Shown: positions 1 through 8,609 of the stretch, piece after piece
How positions within the stretch are numbered: position 1 is the stretch's first letter
Layout of the letters: each line of letters opens with the position of its first letter
NCBI RefSeq assembly: GCF_000424685.1
Contig: NZ_KE384224.1
Location: 1 to 64,000 of the forward strand
Source: Methylococcus capsulatus str. Texas = ATCC 19069
GTDB lineage: Bacteria > Pseudomonadota > Gammaproteobacteria > Methylococcales > Methylococcaceae
DNA: 64,000 bases
Reading direction: 5' to 3'
The notes under the pieces: generated by a model
The model's input: only the letters and a program-made list of their open reading frames with translations
Told to the model about the DNA's origin: nothing
Database searches by the model: none
Made by a program: the position numbers and the translations under genes

Positions 1-309
1 CGGCTGGGTGAGTTCTACACCGCCTCGGTGCGTTTCCTGGATTCCGACGTGTACAAGGACACCACCGGCTATCCGGAAGACCTGCTGGCCGAAGACGGCC
101 TGAGCGTCAGCGACAACAGCCCGCTGGCTCCGGGTGAGACCCGCACGGTCGACGTGACGGCGTCCGACGCGGCGTGGGAAGTGTACCGTCTGTCCGACAT
201 CATCTACGATCCGGACAGCCGTTTCGCCGGTCTACTGTTCTTCTTCGACGCCACTGGCAACCGCCAGGTCGTCCAGATCGACGCACCGCTGATCCCGTCG
301 TTCATGTAA
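1..309 (+). CDS. pmoB: Particulate methane monooxygenase subunit B, C-terminal part (partial)
   Basis: The frame is open from base 1 to the TAA at 307-309 and gives the last 102 residues of a protein ending in DAPLIPSFM. This tail, with GLLFFFDATGNRQVVQID just before it, is recognised as the C-terminal cupredoxin-like periplasmic domain of PmoB, the copper-binding subunit of the membrane methane monooxygenase that oxidises methane to methanol. The N-terminal copper ligands known in the family lie left of the window, as should pmoC and pmoA, because the usual order is pmoCAB. A strong intrinsic terminator follows at once, so this is the last gene of its operon. AmoB of ammonia oxidisers is homologous; the match to the methanotroph form is from memory. 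Confidence 0.9.
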   Translation, partial: RLGEFYTASVRFLDSDVYKDTTGYPEDLLAEDGLSVSDNSPLAPGETRTVDVTASDAAWEVYRLSDIIYDPDSRFAGLLFFFDATGNRQVVQIDAPLIPSFM

Positions 310-356
310 TCGCCTGGGGGAGTCCTTCGGGGCTCCCCTGCCGGCGGTCAACGCCA

Positions 357-392
357 AAACCCCCGGCCGGCAACGGTCGGGGGGTTTTTATT
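357..392 (+). terminator. Intrinsic terminator of the pmo operon
   Basis: A GC-rich hairpin starts with four A and five C, has a short GCAA-type loop, and closes with six G followed by TTTTTA. It lies 48 bp after the pmoB stop codon. This is a classical rho-independent terminator, as expected for a highly expressed operon. Confidence 0.85.
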
Positions 393-433
393 CTGGTCTG
401 GTTTTGTTCCGAGTGGGCAGCCGCAACAGCCGG

Positions 434-1312
434 TCAGGGTGGCAGAGCTGCCCGACCATTCCACTCGCGTGCGAATTGCCATGCGACCCGTCCGCTACGC
501 GAGCCACGGGCGAGCGCCCAGCGTAGTGCTTCTGTCCGGATATCATTCCAATGGCATTTCAGGTCGAGGGTTCCCAGCTTCGCCAGCCAGTATTCGACCA
601 TTGCCAGATAATCATCCTGGGAGAATGGATGGAATGCCAGCCAGAGGCCAAATCGCTCGGAAAGCGATGTCTTTTCCTCGACCGAGTCGGAAAAATGGAT
701 TTCAGTCTCCGTGTACCGCGTTTCGCGATTGTCCGCCATGTACTCCGGTAACAAGTGCCGGCGATTGGATGTGGCGTAGATCACCAGATTGGCACTCAAG
801 ACACTCGTGGAACCGTCGAGCGCTGATTTCAGATCCTTGTAGCCGGGTTCTTCGCTTTCGAAGGACAGATCGTCGAAAAACAGGATGAACCGCTCCGGAC
901 GGTCGTGGATGTATTCGATGATGTCCGGCAATTCCGTAAGATGGTTTTTTTCCACTTCGACGAGGCGGAGTCCGGATTCGGCATAATCGTGGAGCAGTGC
1001 CTTGACGAGGGAGGATTTTCCTGTCCCTTTCGGGCCCCAAAGCAGCGCATTGTTGGCGGGTAAACCCTTGAGGAACTGACGGGTGTTGCGCTCCAGTGCT
1101 GTCTTCTGGCGATCGATGCACAAAAGGTCACAAAGGCCGATATCGTGTGGTCGCCGCACGGGCATCAAAGGCGACTTGGAATCTCGTCCCCGCCAACGAT
1201 AGGCCTTGTACGTCCAGTCGACGGAGGAAGGAGTCGGTGGCGTCAAGCGTTCCAAGGCGTCCGCCAGCCTTTGAACGGTAGCCAGCAAGAGGTCGGTCTG
1301 CTCCGGTGTCAT
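434..1312 (-). CDS. DUF815-family AAA+ ATPase
   Basis: This 292-residue protein has a Walker A motif GPKGTGKS at residues 93-100 and a Walker B stretch ILFFDDLSF near residue 145. It also has the family-typical region ATSNRRHLLPEYMADN and a C-terminal R-G-x-R-S-G-R segment. Length and motifs fit the DUF815 group of stand-alone AAA+ ATPases, which are widespread in proteobacteria and have no firmly established role. It starts 10 bp after the ettA stop codon on the same strand, so the two are probably co-transcribed. There is no membrane segment, so it is presumably cytoplasmic. The substrate is unknown. Confidence 0.85.
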   Translation of the reverse strand: MTPEQTDLLLATVQRLADALERLTPPTPSSVDWTYKAYRWRGRDSKSPLMPVRRPHDIGLCDLLCIDRQKTALERNTRQFLKGLPANNALLWGPKGTGKSSLVKALLHDYAESGLRLVEVEKNHLTELPDIIEYIHDRPERFILFFDDLSFESEEPGYKDLKSALDGSTSVLSANLVIYATSNRRHLLPEYMADNRETRYTETEIHFSDSVEEKTSLSERFGLWLAFHPFSQDDYLAMVEYWLAKLGTLDLKCHWNDIRTEALRWALARGSRSGRVAWQFAREWNGRAALPP

Positions 1313-1322
1313 GGGCGATGAT

Positions 1323-2990
1323 TCATGCCTCGATCCGTTTGTATTTGATCCGGTGCGGGGTATCTACTTCATCACCCAGCCGGCGGCGACGGTCGGCCTC
1401 GTAATCGGCGTAATTGCCTTCGAACCATACCACTTCGCTTTCGCCTTCGAATGCCAGGATGTGGGTGGCTATGCGGTCCAGGAACCAGCGGTCGTGAGAG
1501 ATCACCACCGCGCAGCCAGGAAAATCCAGCAGGGCGTCTTCCAGAGCGCGGAGCGTTTCGACATCGAGGTCGTTGGTGGGTTCATCGAGCAGAAGGACGT
1601 TGCCTCCGCTGCGAAGCAGTTTGGCGAGATGGACCCGGTTGCGTTCACCGCCGGAAAGTTCACCGATGCGTTTCTGCTGATCCGAACCCCTGAAGTTGAA
1701 GCGTCCAACGTAGGCTCGCGAGGGGGTCTGATAGTTTCCGACGGTGATCATGTCCAGACCGTCGGAGATTTCTTCCCAAACGGTCTTGCCGTCATCCATA
1801 TGTTCGCGGAACTGTTCGACATAGGCCAGTTTGACGGTAGGTCCGATACGGATCGAGCCCTGATCCGGCACTTCCAGGCCGGCAATCATGCGGAACAGCG
1901 TGGTTTTACCGGCGCCGTTGGGGCCGATCACTCCGACGATGCCCCCCGGTGGCAGCCGGAAACTGAGGTTTTCGACCAGAATACGGTCCCCGAATCCCTT
2001 GCTGACCCCGTCGAATTCGACAACCAGATCGCCCAGCCGCGGGCCTGGCGGAATGTAGATTTCCTTGGTTTCGTTCCGTTTTTGGACATCGTTCTGGCTC
2101 AGTTCCTCGAACCTGGCCAGGCGCGCCTTGCTCTTGGCGTGCCGGCCTTTCGGGTTGGATCTCACCCATTCAAGTTCCGCCTTCATGGCTTTCATGCGGG
2201 CGGTTTCCTGCTTTTCTTCCATCTCCAGCCGAGCTTCCTTCTGCTCCAGCCACGAGGAGTAATTGCCTTCCCAGGGAATTCCGCGGCCTCTGTCGAGCTC
2301 GAGAATCCACCCGGCGACATTGTCCAGGAAATAGCGATCGTGGGTGACGGCGACGACCGTTCCCGGATAGTCCTGGAGGAACCTTTCCAGCCAGGCCACG
2401 GACTCCGCATCGAGATGGTTGGTCGGCTCGTCGAGCAGCAACATGTCTGGGTTGGACAGGAGGAGGCGGCACAGGGCTACGCGGCGGCGTTCGCCGCCTG
2501 ACAGTCGGGTGACGTCGGCATCCCAGTCCGGGAGTCTCAAGGCATCGGCGGCGATTTCCAGTTTCCGGTCCAGTTCCCAAGCACCGGCCGCGTCGATCTT
2601 TTCTTGGAGTTCGGCCTGTTCGGCAAGGAGTTTGTCGAAATCCGCGTCTGGGTCGGCGAAGGCGTTGCTGACTTCGTTGAAACGGTCGAGGAGGGCTTTG
2701 GTCTCAGCGACACCGTCCTCGACGTTTCCCCGCACCGTTTTGGTCGGATCCAGTTGCGGCTCTTGTGCCAGGTAGCCGATCTTGATTCCGGGTTGGGGCC
2801 GCGCTTCTCCGTCGTATTCCTTGTCAACGCCTGCCATGATTCGAAGGAGAGTGGACTTGCCCGCGCCGTTGAGGCCGAGCACACCGATCTTGGCGCCTGG
2901 GAAGAAGGAGAGCGAGATGTTTTCCAGGATCGTCCGTTTGGGGGCCACGATCTTGGAAACCCGGTTCATGGTGTAAATATATTGTGCCAT
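1323..2990 (-). CDS. ettA: Energy-dependent translational throttle protein EttA (ABC-F ATPase)
   Basis: The protein has 555 residues, the usual EttA length. It has two ABC ATPase domains, with Walker A motifs GLNGAGKST and GPNGAGKTT and ABC signatures [11 protein letters not shown] and [11 protein letters not shown]. Both Walker B motifs read LLLDEPTN. A basic, charged linker (about residues 240-310) separates the domains, and there is no membrane domain. This is the ABC-F architecture: EttA binds the ribosomal E site and gates the first elongation steps according to the ATP/ADP ratio. It is the first gene of a probable two-gene operon with the DUF815 ATPase and is divergent from the FemAB-like gene. 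No clear Shine-Dalgarno sequence precedes its ATG. Confidence 0.95.
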   Translation of the reverse strand: MAQYIYTMNRVSKIVAPKRTILENISLSFFPGAKIGVLGLNGAGKSTLLRIMAGVDKEYDGEARPQPGIKIGYLAQEPQLDPTKTVRGNVEDGVAETKALLDRFNEVSNAFADPDADFDKLLAEQAELQEKIDAAGAWELDRKLEIAADALRLPDWDADVTRLSGGERRRVALCRLLLSNPDMLLLDEPTNHLDAESVAWLERFLQDYPGTVVAVTHDRYFLDNVAGWILELDRGRGIPWEGNYSSWLEQKEARLEMEEKQETARMKAMKAELEWVRSNPKGRHAKSKARLARFEELSQNDVQKRNETKEIYIPPGPRLGDLVVEFDGVSKGFGDRILVENLSFRLPPGGIVGVIGPNGAGKTTLFRMIAGLEVPDQGSIRIGPTVKLAYVEQFREHMDDGKTVWEEISDGLDMITVGNYQTPSRAYVGRFNFRGSDQQKRIGELSGGERNRVHLAKLLRSGGNVLLLDEPTNDLDVETLRALEDALLDFPGCAVVISHDRWFLDRIATHILAFEGESEVVWFEGNYADYEADRRRRLGDEVDTPHRIKYKRIEA

Positions 2991-3079
2991 TTTGAATGCG
3001 TTAAGGGACTTTGGATCATAGTATTATTTCACGATCCGAGATGTGAGGGACAGGTTTGCTTGAGGATCCAGGACGCCCG

Positions 3080-4228
3080 ATGAGCGCTGAACTCAGCCTA
3101 CGCGTACATTCGAGACTGGCGGATGTGCCGGCGGCGTGGTGGGGCTCATTCGGCAGTCCCGACGCTCCCCTGAGCCATGCGTTTCTGGTGGCGTTGGAGG
3201 AGACGGCGTGCCTGGGTGAAGCCGTCGGCTGGATCCCTATGCACCTCTTGTTCGCTGCGGACCGGAAGGCTGAGCCGTTCGGAGCCATGCCTGCCTACCT
3301 CAAGACCAATTCTTTCGGGGAATTCGTGTTCGACTGGGCGTGGGCCGAAGCGCATTCGCGGGTCGGTCTGGCTTATTATCCGAAGTGGGTGATCGCCTCG
3401 CCCTTCACGCCCGTCACGGGCCGGCGTCTGTTGGTTCCTCCGGAGATCCCATATGCTGCACGGGAGCTCATGCTGGACTGCGCCATTGAGGCCGGGAAAT
3501 CGGCGGGGGTGTCGTCCATGCATTGGTTGTTCTGTACCGATCCGGTTCTGCTCGAAGCGCCGATGCTCGTTCGCCGCCTGGGATGCCAGTTCCATTGGCA
3601 TAACGCCGGTTACAGAGACTTCGCGGATTTTCTGGACCGTTTCAATGCGAAACGACGAAAGGAGCTCAAACGCGAGCGGCGTCAGGTTTCCGAAGCCGGA
3701 ATAGAAGTCCAAAGGCTCGCCGGCAACGAAGTCGATGCGGAGACGTGGAACCGGTTCCATGCCCTGTACCGGCGCACATTCGATAAGCATGGCAACTATC
3801 CTGCATTGAGTGCGGCCTTTTTTCGTCGCGTCGGCGAAACCATGGGCGAACAGATCCTGCTCGTTGTCGCCAGGCGGAAGTCCGAGTTGATCGCCGCCGG
3901 TTTCTTTCTCGTGGGCGAAGACACTTTGTACGGCCGCTATTGGGGGGCCGTGGAAGAGGTGCGTTCGCTCCATTTTGAGATTTGCTACTATCAGGGTCTG
4001 GAGTTTTGTCTGGAGCGGGGGCTTCGTTGCTTTCAGCCTGGTGCCCAAGGTGAGCATAAGGTCAGCCGCGGTTTCGTGCCTACTGCGACCTGGTCGGCTC
4101 ATTGGATTGCCGATCCACGTCTGCGCGGGGCGATATCACGTCATGTCGAAGCAGAGCGTCTGCATGTGGAAGCCTATATGCGGGAGCTCGAAAGCCGACT
4201 GCCATTCAAGCAGGAATCCGAATGCTGA
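3080..4228 (+). CDS. FemAB-like / DUF482 GNAT-fold transferase
   Basis: This 382-residue protein resembles the FemAB-like (DUF482) family, often annotated as GNAT N-acetyltransferase or 'peptidogalycan biosynthesis' protein. Typical segments are KRRKELKRERRQ near residue 210, FFRRVGETM, and the C-terminal block GAQGEHKVSRGFVP. ATG at 3080 is preferred because the reading frame upstream of it offers only a TTG (3056). The gene overlaps aat by 7 bp, so the two are translationally coupled. The family is known for a GNAT-type fold related to Fem aminoacyl-tRNA-dependent transferases. The substrate is not established. Its place in front of aat and bpt suggests a role in modifying peptides or protein N-termini, which is inference. 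Confidence 0.75.
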   Translation: MSAELSLRVHSRLADVPAAWWGSFGSPDAPLSHAFLVALEETACLGEAVGWIPMHLLFAADRKAEPFGAMPAYLKTNSFGEFVFDWAWAEAHSRVGLAYYPKWVIASPFTPVTGRRLLVPPEIPYAARELMLDCAIEAGKSAGVSSMHWLFCTDPVLLEAPMLVRRLGCQFHWHNAGYRDFADFLDRFNAKRRKELKRERRQVSEAGIEVQRLAGNEVDAETWNRFHALYRRTFDKHGNYPALSAAFFRRVGETMGEQILLVVARRKSELIAAGFFLVGEDTLYGRYWGAVEEVRSLHFEICYYQGLEFCLERGLRCFQPGAQGEHKVSRGFVPTATWSAHWIADPRLRGAISRHVEAERLHVEAYMRELESRLPFKQESEC

Positions 4229-4929
4229 CTCTCATCGACCCCAACGACGAACGGCAGGCGTTCCCTCCTCCCGATGCCGCCCTGAAGGAGCCGAACGGTC
4301 TTCTTGCAGTCGGTGGTTCGTTGAGCGTTGCTCGTCTGGAACGGGCTTACCGGCGCGGAATATTTCCCTGGTATGGCGAGGGCGATCCGATCTTGTGGTG
4401 GTCGCCCGATCCCCGGTTGGTGCTGTTTCCGGAAAAGCTGCGGATTTCGCGGAGTCTGCGGAAAACGTTACGCCGGCGGCTATTTCGATTCAGCTTCGAT
4501 CGGGCTTTCAGGGCGGTGATCACGGCTTGTGCCGAGCGGCGTGAAAAATCGGAAGGGACTTGGCTGACTGCAGACATGCAGTCGGCGTACCTTGCTTTCC
4601 ATCATGCCGGTTTTGCGCATTCTTTCGAGGCCTGGCAGGACGGCGCCCTGGTGGGGGGGCTGTACGGTGTGGCGATGGGGCGGATATTTTACGGAGAGTC
4701 GATGTTCCACCGGGTGACGGATGCCTCGAAGGCGGCGTTGGCGTTTGCAGTGGGGTGCTTGTCACATTGGGGTTACCGGATGATCGATTGTCAGGTCTAT
4801 AGTTCCCATCTCGTCAGTCTGGGAGCATCCACCATTCCACGCAGCGAATTTCAGGCCTTGGTGTCCGAATATTCGGAAACGTCCGTTGATCCTGAGGCAT
4901 GGAAACATGCGCCGGGAGACTTTCTTTGA
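4222..4929 (+). CDS. aat: Leucyl/phenylalanyl-tRNA--protein transferase
   Basis: This 235-residue protein is close to the family's usual size. It shows the hallmarks LLAVGGSLSVARLERAYRRG, GIFPWYGEGDPILWWSPDPR, GTWLTADMQSAYLAFHHAG and GRIFYGESMFHR. Aat transfers Leu or Phe from charged tRNA to proteins with N-terminal Lys or Arg, making N-degrons that ClpS hands to ClpAP. ATG at 4222 lies inside the end of the upstream FemAB-like gene, and its own 3' end overlaps bpt by 31 bp, so the three genes form a tightly coupled operon. ClpS and ClpA are encoded just downstream on the opposite strand. Confidence 0.96.
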   Translation: MLTLIDPNDERQAFPPPDAALKEPNGLLAVGGSLSVARLERAYRRGIFPWYGEGDPILWWSPDPRLVLFPEKLRISRSLRKTLRRRLFRFSFDRAFRAVITACAERREKSEGTWLTADMQSAYLAFHHAGFAHSFEAWQDGALVGGLYGVAMGRIFYGESMFHRVTDASKAALAFAVGCLSHWGYRMIDCQVYSSHLVSLGASTIPRSEFQALVSEYSETSVDPEAWKHAPGDFL

Positions 4930-5654
4930 TCCTGGAGCGAATGGCACATTGGATGGGGCCGAACCATCCATGCGGCTATCTGCCCGGGCGGGACGCACGC
5001 TTTACCTATGTTTCACCGGCTTACCCACTTTCCCCCCAAAGCTATCGTGGGCTGTTGGAAGAGGGGTTCCGGCGCAGCGGAAACTGGGTGTACCGGCCGT
5101 GCTGCATCGGCTGCAGCGCCTGCTTACCGGTGCGTCTTCCCGTGCACGATTTTCTTTTGACTCGCAGTCATCGGCGTGTGCTCAAGCGGAATGCAGACAT
5201 CGACATACGGGTGTCCGTCGCTCGCTTCGACGAGCGCCAGTTTCAACTCTATGTCCGCTATCTGGCGGCACGGCACCCCACCGACACACCGGTCTCTCGC
5301 GATGATTACTGGTCGTTCGTGTCCAGCTCCTGGGCGCAGACCCGTTTCGTGGAGTTCCGTTCATATTCGGAACTGATTGGCGTGGCGGTTGTAGACCATG
5401 TGCCGGGAGCTCTGTCTGCGGTATACACCTTTTTCGATCCCGACGCCGCAGAGCGAAGTCCAGGCTCATTGGCCATTTTGTGGCAGATATTGGAGGCTAG
5501 GCGACTGGGACGGGAGTGGCTTTATCTGGGGTATTGGATAGGCGGTTGCCGTAAGATGGAATACAAAGCGAGATACAGGCCCCTGGAAGCGCTCATCGCG
5601 AACCGCTGGCGCAGGTTCCAAGTGGATGAGCCGCTGAGGTCGAGCGTGCTATAA
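4899..5654 (+). CDS. bpt: Aspartate/glutamate leucyltransferase (Bpt; arginyl-transferase family)
   Basis: A 251-residue protein of the ATE/Bpt family. The N-terminal part carries [13 protein letters not shown] and the cysteine-rich [15 protein letters not shown], and the C-terminal part has the conserved [20 protein letters not shown]. Bacterial Bpt adds Leu from leucyl-tRNA to N-terminal Asp or Glu, feeding the same ClpS-dependent route as Aat. The start at 4899 overlaps aat; an internal ATG at 4941 preceded by GGAG is an alternative but would leave a short N terminus. The TAA stop is embedded in a TATAAT hexamer that may serve infA. Confidence 0.93.
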   Translation: METCAGRLSLILERMAHWMGPNHPCGYLPGRDARFTYVSPAYPLSPQSYRGLLEEGFRRSGNWVYRPCCIGCSACLPVRLPVHDFLLTRSHRRVLKRNADIDIRVSVARFDERQFQLYVRYLAARHPTDTPVSRDDYWSFVSSSWAQTRFVEFRSYSELIGVAVVDHVPGALSAVYTFFDPDAAERSPGSLAILWQILEARRLGREWLYLGYWIGGCRKMEYKARYRPLEALIANRWRRFQVDEPLRSSVL

Positions 5655-5672
5655 TTTGGTAAATTTTTTACC
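5650..5672 (+). promoter_or_regulatory. Putative infA -10 box and leader hairpin
   Basis: A perfect TATAAT lies at 5650-5655, across the bpt stop codon, but no good -35 hexamer is visible 16-18 bp upstream. It is followed by a perfect 6-bp inverted repeat GGTAAA-TTT-TTTACC (5658-5672) that ends 10 bp before the infA ATG. A transcript starting near 5662 would begin within or just before this small AT-rich hairpin. Function is inferred. Confidence 0.4.
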
Positions 5673-5682
5673 CTGTGAACAG

Positions 5683-5901
5683 ATGTCAAAAGAAGATCAT
5701 ATCGAAATGGAAGGTAAGGTCATCGAAACCTTGCCCAACACGACGTTCCGTGTTCAGCTCGATAATGGGCATGTGGTGATCGCCCATATTTCCGGCAAGA
5801 TGCGGAAAAACTATATCCGAATTCTGACCGGCGACCGGGTCAAGGTTGAACTCACGCCTTACGACCTGAGCAAGGCTCGCATCACCTTCCGCCATCGCTG
5901 A
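5683..5901 (+). CDS. infA: Translation initiation factor IF-1
   Basis: A 72-residue S1/OB-fold protein beginning [19 protein letters not shown] and containing the IF-1 hallmark [19 protein letters not shown]. It binds the ribosomal A site during initiation together with IF-2 and IF-3. The ATG at 5683 gives the canonical 72-residue length; upstream in-frame codons are ignored. The region just upstream (CTGTGAACAG) holds no strong Shine-Dalgarno sequence. The aat-bpt-infA order next to clpA resembles the aat-infA-clpA-clpS neighbourhood known from Escherichia coli. Confidence 0.98.
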   Translation: MSKEDHIEMEGKVIETLPNTTFRVQLDNGHVVIAHISGKMRKNYIRILTGDRVKVELTPYDLSKARITFRHR

Positions 5902-5913
5902 TGGCACCCCGTG

Positions 5914-8184
5914 TCATACGGGCTCGGCGGCTTTTTGGCGGGTTTCGTAGGTAAATGTCAGTCCGCCGGAGGAAGCGCCGACACGCACCGTGCCACCATG
6001 CGCGAGGCGGCCGAACAAGATTTCCTCGGCCAGCGGCTTCTTGATGTTTTCCTGAATCACGCGCGCCATCGGACGCGCCCCCATCTTCGAGTCGAAACCG
6101 TGCTCGGCCAGCCATGCCCGTGCGTCCGGCTCGATGACCAGGGATACCTGCTTCTCGGCCAACTGCGCCTCGAGTTCGAAGATGAATTTGTCCACCACAT
6201 GCCCGATCGTTTCCGGGCTGAGCGGGTTGAACTGGATGATCGCGTCGAGGCGGTTCCGGAACTCGGGCGAGAAGGTGCGTTCGATCGCTTTCAAGCTATC
6301 GGTGGAGTGGTCTTGCGGAGTGAAACCTATCGACGGGCGGGCACCCTCGAAAGCCCCGGCATTGGTGGTCATGACCAGGATGATGTTACGGAAGTCGGCC
6401 TTGCGCCCGTTGTTGTCCGTCAGAGTGCCGTGATCCATCACTTGTAACAGCAGATTGAAGACGTCCGGGTGCGCTTTTTCGATTTCGTCGAGCAGCAGCA
6501 CGGCATGCGGATGTTTGTTGATGGCTTCGGTCAGAAGACCTCCCTGGTCGAATCCGACATAGCCCGGCGGCGCTCCGATAAGCCGGGACACCGTGTGCCG
6601 CTCCATGTATTCGGACATGTCGAAACGGATCAGCTCGACACCGAGCATGCGGGCGAGCTGGCGTGTCACTTCCGTTTTGCCTACGCCAGTGGGGCCGGCA
6701 AAAAGAAATGAGCCTATGGGTTTCTGACCGTCGCGCAGACCTGCGCGGGACAATTTGATCGCCGACGACAGTGCGGCTATGGCTTCATCCTGACCGAAGA
6801 CCAGCATCTTCAGATTGGATTCCAGGTCGCGCAATTTCTCCTTGTCGTTGGCGGAAACGGTTTTGGCGGGAATCCGCGCGATCTTCGAAACGATGTCCTC
6901 GATGTCCACGGTGCCGATGGTCTTCTTGCGGCGCGACGGTGGCAGCAGGCGCTGATTCGCTCCCGCCTCGTCGATGACGTCGATGGCTTTGTCGGGGAGA
7001 TGACGGTCGTTGATGTACCGGTCCGACAGCTCCACCGCAGTGCGCAGCGCAGCGAGGGAATATTTGACGTCATGGTGCTGTTCGAAACGGGTCTTCAGTC
7101 CTTTGAGAATCTGGTAGGTTTCTTCGACCGAGGGTTCGGGAATATCGATTTTCTGGAAGCGGCGGGCCAGCGCGCGGTCCTTTTCGAAGATGCCGCGGTA
7201 TTCCTGGTAGGTCGTCGAACCGATGCAGCGCAACTCGCCTGAGGCCAGGACCGGTTTGATCAGATTGGATGCATCCATCACCCCGCCCGAGGCGGAGCCA
7301 GCGCCGATGATGGTGTGAATCTCGTCGATGAAGAGGATGGCATTCGGCTCCTTCTTGAGCTGCGCCAGGAGCGACTTCAGACGCTTCTCGAAATCACCGC
7401 GGTACTTGGTTCCCGCCACCAGACTGCCGAGATCCAGTGAATAGATCGTGCTGTCCTTGAGCACTTCCGGTACGTCGTTTTCAACGATTTTCTTCGCCAG
7501 ACCTTCGGCGATGGCGGTTTTACCCACCCCGGCTTCGCCGACGAACAACGGATTATTCTTCCTTCGGCGACACAGCACCTGGACGGTGCGCTCCAGTTCG
7601 TCCTTGCGGCCGATCAGCGGGTCGATTTTTCCGCGCCGGGCGGATTCGTTGAGATTGGTGGCGAACTTTTCGAGCGGGTTGGCGCTGCTCCCGCTTTCAG
7701 CGTCGTCGGATTCGGGAGCCGAGCCCCTGGCAGTGCCATCAGCCTCGTCCCGCACTTTGGAGATGCCGTGGGAAATGAAGTTCACCACGTCGAGGCGGGT
7801 GATGTCCTGCTTGTGCAACAGATAGACCGCATGCGAGTCCTGCTCGCTGAAGATGGCGACCAGGACGTTCGCTCCGGTAACCTCTTTTTTCCCCGACGAC
7901 TGCACGTGAAAGGCCGCGCGCTGGAGCACCCGCTGGAAACCCAGCGTCGGCTGGGTATCACGCTTGACGCCGGCAGGGATCAGCGGCGTGGTTTCATCCA
8001 GGAATTCGTTCAGTTCGTTGCGGAGCAGGTCGAGATTGCCACCGCAGGCACGCAGGACTTCGATGGCGGCGCCGTTGTCGAGCATGGCCAGCAGCAGGTG
8101 CTCCACGGTGATGAACTCATGGCGTTTCTCGTAGGCGGTACGGAAGGCCGCATTCAATGATTGTTCGAGTTCTTTACTCAACAT
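5914..8184 (-). CDS. clpA: ATP-dependent Clp protease ATP-binding subunit ClpA
   Basis: 756 residues, matching E. coli ClpA (758). In order it has the N domain (about residues 1-145), an acidic or serine-rich linker (about 150-170), a first AAA+ module with Walker A GEAGVGKT near residue 215, and a second AAA+ module with Walker A GPTGVGKT near residue 497. ClpA unfolds substrates and threads them into ClpP; clpP is not in this window. The gene lies 30 bp downstream of clpS on the same strand and converges on infA. The IGx loop for ClpP docking appears as SIGFTPQD near residue 616. Confidence 0.97.
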   Translation of the reverse strand: MLSKELEQSLNAAFRTAYEKRHEFITVEHLLLAMLDNGAAIEVLRACGGNLDLLRNELNEFLDETTPLIPAGVKRDTQPTLGFQRVLQRAAFHVQSSGKKEVTGANVLVAIFSEQDSHAVYLLHKQDITRLDVVNFISHGISKVRDEADGTARGSAPESDDAESGSSANPLEKFATNLNESARRGKIDPLIGRKDELERTVQVLCRRRKNNPLFVGEAGVGKTAIAEGLAKKIVENDVPEVLKDSTIYSLDLGSLVAGTKYRGDFEKRLKSLLAQLKKEPNAILFIDEIHTIIGAGSASGGVMDASNLIKPVLASGELRCIGSTTYQEYRGIFEKDRALARRFQKIDIPEPSVEETYQILKGLKTRFEQHHDVKYSLAALRTAVELSDRYINDRHLPDKAIDVIDEAGANQRLLPPSRRKKTIGTVDIEDIVSKIARIPAKTVSANDKEKLRDLESNLKMLVFGQDEAIAALSSAIKLSRAGLRDGQKPIGSFLFAGPTGVGKTEVTRQLARMLGVELIRFDMSEYMERHTVSRLIGAPPGYVGFDQGGLLTEAINKHPHAVLLLDEIEKAHPDVFNLLLQVMDHGTLTDNNGRKADFRNIILVMTTNAGAFEGARPSIGFTPQDHSTDSLKAIERTFSPEFRNRLDAIIQFNPLSPETIGHVVDKFIFELEAQLAEKQVSLVIEPDARAWLAEHGFDSKMGARPMARVIQENIKKPLAEEILFGRLAHGGTVRVGASSGGLTFTYETRQKAAEPV

Positions 8185-8214
8185 AGTGGAACCTGCTCGA
8201 GACTGGTAATAAAG

Positions 8215-8535
8215 TTAGGCTTCTTCCATGGTGCAGAGGAGTGGATGCTGGTTCTGACGGGCATGGGCATTCACCTGTTGCACCTTGGTTTCCGCCACGT
8301 CTTTGGAGAAGACCCCACACACTCCGACGCCCCGCGTATGCACATGCAGCATCACCTGCGTCGCTTTCTCTTCGTTCATGCCGAAAAACAGCATCAGCAC
8401 ATGAACGACGAATTCCATCGGAGTGAAATCATCATTCAACAGCATGACTTTGTACAGCGGTGGACGCTTGACCTTGGGCTGGGCCTCCTGGAGGGCCAAA
8501 CCGTCGCCGGAGCCGTGATCCGATTCCTGAGACAT
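8215..8535 (-). CDS. clpS: ATP-dependent Clp protease adaptor ClpS
   Basis: A 106-residue adaptor with an unstructured N-terminal tail and the ClpS core [20 protein letters not shown]. The core is followed by [21 protein letters not shown]. The N-D-D-F-T-P-M-E segment forms the pocket that recognises N-degron residues (Leu, Phe, Tyr, Trp) in characterised ClpS proteins. It delivers such substrates to the N domain of ClpA, encoded 30 bp downstream in the same orientation. Together with aat and bpt upstream this supplies writer, reader and unfoldase of the N-degron pathway in one locus. Confidence 0.97.
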   Translation of the reverse strand: MSQESDHGSGDGLALQEAQPKVKRPPLYKVMLLNDDFTPMEFVVHVLMLFFGMNEEKATQVMLHVHTRGVGVCGVFSKDVAETKVQQVNAHARQNQHPLLCTMEEA

Positions 8536-8609
8536 CTGTGCGTCGTTCCCAAAATGGTTGTACTAGGAATATGGGCCTCGATTTGCCGAGATCAAGCCAG
8601 TGGACGGCA

